Positions 58,207 through 64,000 of a stretch of DNA of 64,000 nt are shown in pieces (positions within the stretch are counted from its first letter, which is position 1; each line of letters starts with the position of its first letter). Under the pieces are notes generated by a model that searched no databases, had not been told where the DNA came from, and worked only from the letters and a program-made list of their open reading frames with translations. Source of the stretch: Pseudomonas cichorii (GTDB lineage Bacteria > Pseudomonadota > Gammaproteobacteria > Pseudomonadales > Pseudomonadaceae); contig NZ_CP074349.1 of the NCBI RefSeq assembly GCF_018343775.1, positions 4,454,001 to 4,518,000 on the forward strand. Direction: 5' to 3'. Made by a program: the position numbers and the translations under genes.

Positions 58207-59063
58207 GGCTGCTGGTTCTCTGGGCGGTTGGAAAAGGCATTGAAGTGGTCGCGCTCGGTGCGGCCCATCCAGGCATTGAGGCCCCACAGATCGGCCACCG
58301 GCACATCGGTGAAAGGCAGGTGATGCAGATAACCATCGGGGCCGAACTCGGGCGTCAGGGTGGTCCCGGTAAAACCGCGGGCCAGTTGCGAACGCCAGAT
58401 CGCTTCCCAATGCTGCTGATGAAACGCCAGCGCCGCAGCGTATTCCGGAGCCGCCGGGTGCGGCACCTGCGGCCCCTGGTCGTAACCCACCCGCGCCTGA
58501 ATGTGATGCACACGCTCGACAAAGGCACTCAAATCATCGGCCGGGTCGTCCAGCAGCCGCTCGCAGGTCACCACCCAATGGCTGATGTCGCTGGTGAAAC
58601 GCAGGTCCGGCACTTGCTCGATCAGTTGCAGAGTCAGCCAAGGATTGAACAGCGAACGCGCCCGATGCGTTTCAAAACTGCACATCAAACCGCTGCGCGC
58701 CGCAATCTCCAGCGCCTCGCCAAAGAAGTCCACCTGCTGCGCCAGCGGCCAGCGGTCGTTACCGGCCAGCACATTGACAAAGCGCGGCTCAAGCTCGGCG
58801 GCCAGCTGCAACTTGTGCCTGAAATCCGCCAGATGCTCAGCCGGGGTAGCCGACTGCAACGGCAGCACCGGCGTGGAAGTGAACAGAATCGCGATATAGG
58901 GCACCCGGTTGTCACGCAAGAACGCCGCGAACGCCGCACGCTCGGCCTGCTGCTCAGGGATACGCGCCTCGAAGCCATCGAAACCGGCGACATGCGCCTC
59001 ATCCAGCGCCTGCTGCCAGGTGCCGCAATAACCCCACAAGGTACGAAAGATTTCCAGCTTCAT
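58203..59063 (-). CDS. Sugar phosphate isomerase/epimerase-like TIM-barrel protein
   Basis: Xylose-isomerase-like TIM barrel of 286 residues. Metal ligands of the family are suggested by [12 protein letters not shown] (E), [10 protein letters not shown] (D..H) and [19 protein letters not shown] (H..R). Members isomerise or epimerise sugars but some act as hydrolases or lyases on other substrates. Coupled to the oxygenase gene by a 4-bp overlap, it may process the oxygenase product. The exact reaction cannot be deduced. Confidence 0.8.
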   Translation of the reverse strand: MKLEIFRTLWGYCGTWQQALDEAHVAGFDGFEARIPEQQAERAAFAAFLRDNRVPYIAILFTSTPVLPLQSATPAEHLADFRHKLQLAAELEPRFVNVLAGNDRWPLAQQVDFFGEALEIAARSGLMCSFETHRARSLFNPWLTLQLIEQVPDLRFTSDISHWVVTCERLLDDPADDLSAFVERVHHIQARVGYDQGPQVPHPAAPEYAAALAFHQQHWEAIWRSQLARGFTGTTLTPEFGPDGYLHHLPFTDVPVADLWGLNAWMGRTERDHFNAFSNRPENQQP

Positions 59064-59133
59064 GGGCTGCTCCAGCGCCTGTCACGATTGGTCAGTAGAG
59101 TTAATGCCGATCAGCTGAGGTACACACAAACTT

Positions 59134-59221
59134 GTGGGAGGCAGCTTGCTGGCGAAAAGGCCTCAAAACCTGCAGATATGCTGCGTCTGTACGCTAAAGT
59201 CGCCAGCAAGCTGCCTCCCAC
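59134..59221. repeat. Long inverted repeat, GGCAGCTTGCTGGCGA family, copy 4
   Basis: Arms GTGGGAGGCAGCTTGCTGGCGA and TCGCCAGCAAGCTGCCTCCCAC around a spacer with AACCTGCAGATATGCTGCG, homologous to copy 2. The tail (inverted, TTAATGCCGATCAGCTGAGG) is on its left at 59101. Lies between gbuA and the isomerase gene. Confidence 0.88.
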
Positions 59222-59239
59222 AAAGTCATTCATGGGGCT

Positions 59240-60199
59240 TTATCGACGCACCACACCCGGCAACACACACAGCATTTCGTACAACAGGTTGGCCCCCAGC
59301 AACGAGGTATTGCCGGTGGTGTCATAAGGCGGCGACACCTCCACCAGATCACAGCCGATCAGATCCAGCCCCTGACAGCCGCGAATGATCTCCAGCGCCT
59401 GAATCGTGGTCAGCCCACCGACCTCCGGCGTGCCGGTGCCCGGAGCCCAGGCCGGATCGATGCCATCGATATCGAACGACAGATACACCGGCCCGCCACC
59501 GACTTTCTCGCGCACCTCGGCCATCAGCGGCGTCAGCGACTGGTGCCAGCACTCCTCAGCCTGCACCACACGAAAACCCTGCTTGCGGCTCCAGTTGAAA
59601 TCCTCGGCGGTGTAACCCTGAGCGCGCAGGCCGATCTGCACCACGCGGTCGCTGTCCAGCAAGCCTTCTTCCTGAGCGCGGCGAAACGTGGTGCCGTGGG
59701 CGATCTTCTCGCCGAACATGTGATCGTTGACGTCGGCATGGGCATCGATATGCACCAGCCCGACCTTGCCATGCTTCTTGTGAATGGCCCGCAGGATCGG
59801 CAGCGTCAGGGTGTGGTCGCCGCCCAGGGTCAGCGGGACGATGCCGTGCCCCAGAATCCGGTCGTAGGCCTCTTCGATGATCCGCACCGCATCCAGCAGA
59901 TTGAACGTATTGATTGCCACATCGCCAATGTCCGCCACGTTCAACGAGTCGAACGGCGCTGCGCCCGTGGCCATGTTGTAAGGACGGATCATCACCGACT
60001 CGGCCCGAATCTCTCGCGGCCCGAAACGAGTACCCGAGCGCAACGACGTCCCGATATCCAGCGGAATACCCACAAACGCGGCATCCAGACGCTCCAGCTC
60101 TTCGGGGGCCTGCACATGGGGCAAACGCATCATCGTGGCGATACCACCGAAACGGGGCATCTCATTGCCGCCCAGGGGCTGGTGGAAAGTCTTGTCCAC
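59240..60199 (-). CDS. gbuA: Guanidinobutyrase GbuA
   Basis: Ureohydrolase of 319 residues that splits 4-guanidinobutyrate to 4-aminobutyrate and urea. The sequence (DKTFHQPLGGNEMPRFGGIA, IDIGTSLRSGTRFGPREIRAESVM) follows P. aeruginosa GbuA closely as I remember it. Manganese ligands: GGDHTLTLP, HIDAHADVND (three Asp and His) and SFDIDGIDPAWAPGTGTPEVGG. The GTG at 60199 has GAGG upstream and gives the usual N-terminus; the ORF reaches 60277 without features. The other ureohydrolases, agmatinase and arginase, are less likely. Confidence 0.93.
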   Translation of the reverse strand: MDKTFHQPLGGNEMPRFGGIATMMRLPHVQAPEELERLDAAFVGIPLDIGTSLRSGTRFGPREIRAESVMIRPYNMATGAAPFDSLNVADIGDVAINTFNLLDAVRIIEEAYDRILGHGIVPLTLGGDHTLTLPILRAIHKKHGKVGLVHIDAHADVNDHMFGEKIAHGTTFRRAQEEGLLDSDRVVQIGLRAQGYTAEDFNWSRKQGFRVVQAEECWHQSLTPLMAEVREKVGGGPVYLSFDIDGIDPAWAPGTGTPEVGGLTTIQALEIIRGCQGLDLIGCDLVEVSPPYDTTGNTSLLGANLLYEMLCVLPGVVRR

Positions 60200-60348
60200 G
60201 GGAGGCCTCACCTTGTTCTCATTGAAAGTAAGGCCATTCTGGAGAGCCGCGATAACCAGACACATCGCTGCCAGCAAATAATTAGTTCAGAGATTTCTAA
60301 ACTATCGCCAGATACACTGCCACCTCGTACCAGCCCGACCAATCCCTG

Positions 60349-60370
60349 TGGGAGACAGCTTGCTGGCGAC
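60349..60370. repeat. Half copy of the GGCAGCTTGCTGGCGA repeat
   Basis: TGTGGGAGACAGCTTGCTGGCGAC, a single arm with one mismatch, in the gbuA/LysR divergent region just before the regulator gene. Confidence 0.7.
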
Positions 60371-60392
60371 AGCCATATTCACAGGAGCGCCC

Positions 60393-61283
60393 ATGTCCTC
60401 AGCCCTGCCCGACCTCAAACTGCTGCGCATCTTCGCCAGCGTGGTACGCCATCAGGGCTTTGCCGCCGCACAACAGGAACTCAACCTCTCCACCTCCGCC
60501 ATCAGCACCTACATGAGCCAGCTCGAAACCCAGCTCGGCCTCGTACTCTGCCACCGAGGCCGCGGCGGCTTCAGCCTCACCAGCAAAGGCGAACTCTTCC
60601 ACCAGGAAACCCTGCGCCTGCTGGCTGAACTCGAAGGCTTCGAGCGCTACAGCGCCGCCCTCAAAGGCGAACTGCGCGGCACCCTCAACCTCGGCGTGCT
60701 CGACAACACCGTCAGCGACCCGGCCCTGCCACTGGCCGACGTCATCGGCGCCTACAGCAAAGAACACCCCGCCGTACACCTGCACCTCTCGGTACTCAGC
60801 CCCGCGCAACTGCAACTGGGCTTACAGGAAAACCGCATCGACCTCGCCATCGGCGCCTTCTCCATCCGCATGAACGGCCTCATGTACCAAGGCCTGTACC
60901 GCGAACAGCACTGGCTGTATTGCAGCGACCGCCACGAACTCTTCGACCAGCGCCGCATCCCCGCCGAAGTCATCACCCAACAACGCATGGTCGGCCGCGG
61001 CTACTGGAGCCAGGCCGAACTCGCCCGCCACGGCTTCAAACACAGCGCCGCGACGGTCGAATCCATGGAAGCGCAACTGATACTCGTACTGTCCGGGGCC
61101 TACATCGGCTACTTGCCGGAACACTACGCGCAATTCTGGGTGGATCAGAAACGGCTGAAAGTGCTGCTGCCAACTACGTTCGGCTATCAGGCCCCGTTTT
61201 CACTGGCGTTGAGACGCGGGAGATCGAAGGAGCCACTGATAAAGAGCTTTCGGGATCGGTTGAAAGGATGCTTCGAGGAATAG
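60393..61283 (+). CDS. LysR family regulator of the guanidinobutyrate cluster (GbuR-like)
   Basis: LTTR of 296 residues with HTH LKLLRIFASVVRHQGFAAAQQELNLSTSAISTYMSQLETQLG and effector domain ending in YLPEHYAQFWVDQKRLKVL. CAGGAG precedes ATG 60393. Divergent from gbuA, as gbuR is in P. aeruginosa by memory, so it likely activates gbuA on 4-guanidinobutyrate. It may control the whole minus-strand cluster. Confidence 0.87.
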   Translation: MSSALPDLKLLRIFASVVRHQGFAAAQQELNLSTSAISTYMSQLETQLGLVLCHRGRGGFSLTSKGELFHQETLRLLAELEGFERYSAALKGELRGTLNLGVLDNTVSDPALPLADVIGAYSKEHPAVHLHLSVLSPAQLQLGLQENRIDLAIGAFSIRMNGLMYQGLYREQHWLYCSDRHELFDQRRIPAEVITQQRMVGRGYWSQAELARHGFKHSAATVESMEAQLILVLSGAYIGYLPEHYAQFWVDQKRLKVLLPTTFGYQAPFSLALRRGRSKEPLIKSFRDRLKGCFEE

Positions 61284-61330
61284 GTGTGAACAGTAGCCTT
61301 CACGCAGCACTTGAGAACGAATGCGCACCC

Positions 61331-61426
61331 GTGGGAGGGGGCTTGCCCGCGACAGCGCAAAGAAGCCATCCAAATAAATTCAATATCTTACGACCAACCC
61401 GTAGGAGCGCGCTTGCCCGCGAAAAC
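61331..61426. repeat. Two REP units of a third type (GAGG.GGCTTGCCCGCGA)
   Basis: GTGGGAGGGGGCTTGCCCGCGA at 61331 and GTAGGAGCGCGCTTGCCCGCGA at 61401, in direct orientation, in the 309-bp gap 61284-61592. No gene is visible there. Confidence 0.65.
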
Positions 61427-61592
61427 TGAAGTTCAGTCAACGAATTCCTCGCTCAAAATAATGCAGTGGCAAGTACACCGGGATTGATCTGCGCTCGATG
61501 CCAGTCAAACCGCAAGGCCCAGACCCGCTTCGTTTTCACAGAAGTTCTGATAAAGTCCCCCATTGCTAAAGTCTGCTGACATGGAGTCACAT

Positions 61593-62108
61593 ATGGCAAA
61601 GCCTGCCGCACGCATAAGCGATCCGATCAGTTGCCCAATGCCAGGGCATGGGGCCAAAGCAATATCCTCTGGATCACCTGACGTATTCTTCGATGGGCTC
61701 GCAGCAGCCCGACAAGGCGATACCTGTACGTGTGGCAGCGCCTTGGCTTCAGCTGTATCCGCTACCGTATTTATCAATGGTAAAAACGCTGCACTCGTCG
61801 GCACGACCGGCGCGCATGGGGACGTCGTGATCGGCGGGTCCGGGACAGTGATAATTGGTGATACACATACACCTGCGCCGTTTATCCCCATCACACCCTT
61901 GAACATCAACAAAGCCCCGTATTCCGGACGCTTCCTGCTTATAGACCAAGCAACCGGCAAACCCGTTGCCGGGCGCAAGGTCAAGGTATGGTCCAGTGAT
62001 GGCTGGAGTGCCATCAGCATGACCGATGCACAAGGCATGACATCGTGGGTCAACCACGATACCCCTGCATCCATTCACATCGATCTGGTGCAGGAAGACG
62101 AAGCATGA
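61593..62108 (+). CDS. PAAR domain protein, T6SS spike adaptor
   Basis: Protein of 171 residues. PAAR fold (residues ~1-100) with AARISDPISCPMPGHGAKAI, ARQGDTCTCGSA and VIIGDTHTPAPF, supplying the zinc-binding His/Cys of the spike tip. Residues ~110-171 form a beta-rich extension (GRFLLIDQATGKPVAGRKV...), similar to transthyretin- or carboxypeptidase-regulatory-like folds, possibly the dock for the effector encoded next. GGAG is 6 nt before ATG 61593. The stop overlaps the nuclease start as ATGA. Confidence 0.88.
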   Translation: MAKPAARISDPISCPMPGHGAKAISSGSPDVFFDGLAAARQGDTCTCGSALASAVSATVFINGKNAALVGTTGAHGDVVIGGSGTVIIGDTHTPAPFIPITPLNINKAPYSGRFLLIDQATGKPVAGRKVKVWSSDGWSAISMTDAQGMTSWVNHDTPASIHIDLVQEDEA

Positions 62109-62806
62109 GCGATCAGCCCGGCATATCTCAGGGCGGCATGAGCCCTGAAGGCAAGACCAACCCGGTCGGTATTCTGAAACCTAGCCTCGACCCACAAGAC
62201 AAAAAAATCCTGTGCTCGGCGATCTGCTACTGCAGCAGCACGCCCAACATCAGTCAGGATGGCAAAAACCTTAAACAGGCCTGCGTGGCTCAGCGTTTGG
62301 GAGAGCTGGACGAGCTTCTTCATAAACGCAGCCCATATAAGCCCGAGGTCAGCTACGACATGACCAAGAACCCACCACAACCTATCCTGGACAGCCAGAC
62401 CGGACACAACCCACATGGCTGGATACCCGGCTGGATCGAAAAGTATTGGAATGACGACCCGGAACACCCGCCCTTCAAACCTGGCCGCGGCATGATTCGC
62501 CGGCCCGACGTGGTGATCGTCAAGGATGCAGGCAAGCCGCCCACGCAGGACAATATAAAGCAGGTGGTGGAAATGAAGTTCCCACCAGATCCCCCAAATA
62601 GTAGGCAGACAAATGCCTACCAGAAGATCGCCGGTGATCCGAACAAGGTCGTCGAAATGAAATCTACCGACTGCGACTGTAATCAGGAAGAACAGAAGTC
62701 CGAGGTGCCAGTTGAACAATTAGGATGGGCCGCGAGCGTCGCAAGTGCAGTGGTATATATCCTGAGCCGTGGTCGCACCCCTCGACCAACAATCCCCGCC
62801 TATTGA
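62105..62806 (+). CDS. Probable T6SS nuclease effector with PD-(D/E)XK-like (VRR-NUC-type) core
   Basis: Protein of 233 residues with no signal peptide. A PD-(D/E)XK pattern is visible: RRPDVVIV with Asp135, VVEMK with Glu156 and Lys158, then Q168-T-N-A-Y172. This fits VRR-NUC/Tox-REase-type nucleases. The N-terminal 60 residues carry CSAICYCS and another Cys, and the C-terminus has a hydrophobic stretch WAASVASAVVYILS, perhaps an inner-membrane translocation aid. Position between a PAAR protein and a DUF3396 immunity gene indicates a DNA-degrading toxin delivered into rivals. Confidence 0.8.
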   Translation: MSDQPGISQGGMSPEGKTNPVGILKPSLDPQDKKILCSAICYCSSTPNISQDGKNLKQACVAQRLGELDELLHKRSPYKPEVSYDMTKNPPQPILDSQTGHNPHGWIPGWIEKYWNDDPEHPPFKPGRGMIRRPDVVIVKDAGKPPTQDNIKQVVEMKFPPDPPNSRQTNAYQKIAGDPNKVVEMKSTDCDCNQEEQKSEVPVEQLGWAASVASAVVYILSRGRTPRPTIPAY

Positions 62807-62821
62807 TTCGGAGAAGACTTC

Positions 62822-63910
62822 ATGAAACCAGAATTCAACATGGCTGAGGAACTTGCAAAGCAACCGCAACTACTTGAAATGCCCGGCAACCTGCTGATGA
62901 AAGGTGGCCCTGAAAACTATGTAGGTGCCGTACTTTGCCTGCGCGGCACACTCTATTTCAAGGGAGCCCATACGCCTTTGGTACGCGAGGCGGTGTGCCA
63001 ATGTTTCGATGAGTTCAAGCATATTGCCGAGCCCCATCTCACCTGGCTATGGCGCGAAGAACCGCCAGAGGGAAAACCGCTAACGCCATACAGTAAAGCC
63101 AAACCCCTGCGCGAAATGCTGGCGGCCATGGACGAGGATTATCCTCTGAGCTTTTACTACACGAGCGGCAAGCAACCTGACGATGCCAGTGCCTGGTACT
63201 TCGAGTTTTTTGGCCAGCCTGCCTGGGAAGCCAAAATGGGAGACGACCTGAGCGTTCTGGAGTTCTCCGTTCCCCTGCTGTATCAGGAGCAGAACCCGCT
63301 CAAGTTTCTGCAACTGTTTATCGACTTCTCGAAACGCCTGAATCCAATACAGGGCTACGCAGGCCATGCCTATAACCTCTCGATAACCAAACGGGATGAC
63401 AACCAACCCACAGAAGCCTCCATGGCCACACGCATGCCCGGACTGGATGTAGGCACTGCGGCGCTCTTGGCTAATCGCCCGCAATTCAAAGCCAGCAAGA
63501 TCAAAACGGTCAGTTGGCTGACACTGCTTGATAAAGAACGGCTGGAGTTGGCAGGCGGACTGGAAGCATTGCGCACGCAACTACCACCGAGCCACTTCGC
63601 CCTCTACCGTTGCGAGGAAGCCTTGCTGATACAAGCCGGAGCCTATCCATACCTGAGCGGTGATGCCGAAGACCCGAAACCGGCAACGTATGTACTGCTG
63701 AATCATGCACTCAAAGGCATTCGCTATGAAACTGTAGGCTCCCTGCACGGCGGCTCGCATGATGGTGAATTGCGCCTGGTTGGCTGGTCGGCTGATCAAT
63801 GGCTCAAGCGTCTGGATGTGGATGAGAGTGAATTGCCTGTGTGGCGTGCCAGATTGCTTGGCAATGAGCCGGGGCTGGATGGATCGAATACTTTATCGGA
63901 GCGTTTGTAG
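62822..63910 (+). CDS. DUF3396 family protein, probable immunity to the nuclease effector
   Basis: Protein of 362 residues, without signal peptide or membrane segment, hence cytoplasmic, as needed against a DNase. The DUF3396 pattern includes YVGAVLCLRGTLYFKGAHTPLVREAV, DASAWYFEFFGQPAW, and IQGYAGHAYNLSI. This family is repeatedly found as type VI immunity. It starts 15 bp after the nuclease gene. Function is inferred from family and position. Confidence 0.82.
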   Translation: MKPEFNMAEELAKQPQLLEMPGNLLMKGGPENYVGAVLCLRGTLYFKGAHTPLVREAVCQCFDEFKHIAEPHLTWLWREEPPEGKPLTPYSKAKPLREMLAAMDEDYPLSFYYTSGKQPDDASAWYFEFFGQPAWEAKMGDDLSVLEFSVPLLYQEQNPLKFLQLFIDFSKRLNPIQGYAGHAYNLSITKRDDNQPTEASMATRMPGLDVGTAALLANRPQFKASKIKTVSWLTLLDKERLELAGGLEALRTQLPPSHFALYRCEEALLIQAGAYPYLSGDAEDPKPATYVLLNHALKGIRYETVGSLHGGSHDGELRLVGWSADQWLKRLDVDESELPVWRARLLGNEPGLDGSNTLSERL

Positions 63911-63920
63911 GGCAATTGTC

Positions 63921-64000
63921 ATGATGTACTTATCGATGGACAGTATTCATCCATGGTTTGCAGGTCATTGCCAGCTAACGCCTCCGCGAGCTCTGGCTGC
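63921..64000 (+). CDS. Start of a further gene (partial)
   Basis: An open frame from ATG 63921 (MMYLSMDSIHPWFAGHCQL...) to the window edge, 26 codons, 10 bp after the immunity gene. The spacing and lack of a terminator suggest membership of the same transcript. No recognised family; only the first residues are visible. Confidence 0.4.
   Translation, partial: MMYLSMDSIHPWFAGHCQLTPPRALA

Noticed and set aside
43581..59221. Repeated palindromes considered as a CRISPR array
   Set aside because: Copies are kilobases apart, inverted rather than direct, with homologous rather than unique spacers, and no cas genes are present.

Overview
The window is a chromosomal stretch of a fluorescent Pseudomonas, most likely of or near the P. 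syringae group. The base composition is high GC. The gene order cysM-gacS-ldhA, the relA/mazG and purMN blocks, phoPQ, the PcpS-type phosphopantetheinyl transferase and nrdA follow the usual Pseudomonas core layout, and the intergenic palindromes (GAATTCATTCGCGAA type) are typical REP sequences of this group. Species identity is inferred from content and synteny; no rRNA or tRNA gene is present in the window.

Layout. 1-4.7 kb: a minus-strand cobalamin operon cobO-cobB-bluB-cobD-cobC, headed by a cobalamin riboswitch and running off the left edge. 4.8-14.7 kb: a secreted sugar dehydrogenase, two tandem NlpC/P60 lipoproteins, a sirtuin overlapping hda, a PerM-type transporter, a DUF2066 protein, purM-purN and a DUF3108 protein. 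14.7-31 kb: stress signalling and housekeeping (mazG, relA, rlmD, cysM, the GacS hybrid kinase, ldhA, arsC, wrbA, a Tag-like glycosylase, ttcA, sprT). 31-43.5 kb: dctA with a sigma-54 promoter, a small exported protein-phoP-phoQ operon with a four-fold 11-bp-periodic PhoP-type operator, a phosphopantetheinyl transferase, an FhuF-like protein, an RstAB-like two-component system and nrdA.

Accessory modules begin after nrdA. A D-tartrate module (LysR, D(-)-tartrate dehydratase, DctA-type carrier) and a divergent TetR/short-chain dehydrogenase pair lie between nrdA and nrdB, and each nrd gene carries its own NrdR-like box pair. After nrdB come a HipBA-type toxin-antitoxin pair and then a minus-strand cluster for a guanidino compound: guanidinobutyrase (gbuA), TIM-barrel isomerase-like protein, 2-oxoglutarate/Fe(II)-type oxygenase, amino-acid binding protein, fused permease-ATPase and a 2-ketoarginine-decarboxylase-like ThDP enzyme, with a divergent LysR regulator. 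The right edge holds an orphan type VI secretion effector module (PAAR adaptor, PD-(D/E)XK nuclease, DUF3396 immunity protein) and the start of another gene.

A second family of long inverted repeats (GTGGGAGGCAGCTTGCTGGCGA arms, some with a conserved spacer and tail) occurs only from 43.5 to 60.4 kb, at the joints of the accessory modules. The best candidates for undescribed biology are the guanidino cluster with its unexplained oxygenase and isomerase, the T6SS effector triad, and the regulatory sites (nrd operators, PhoP-type array).
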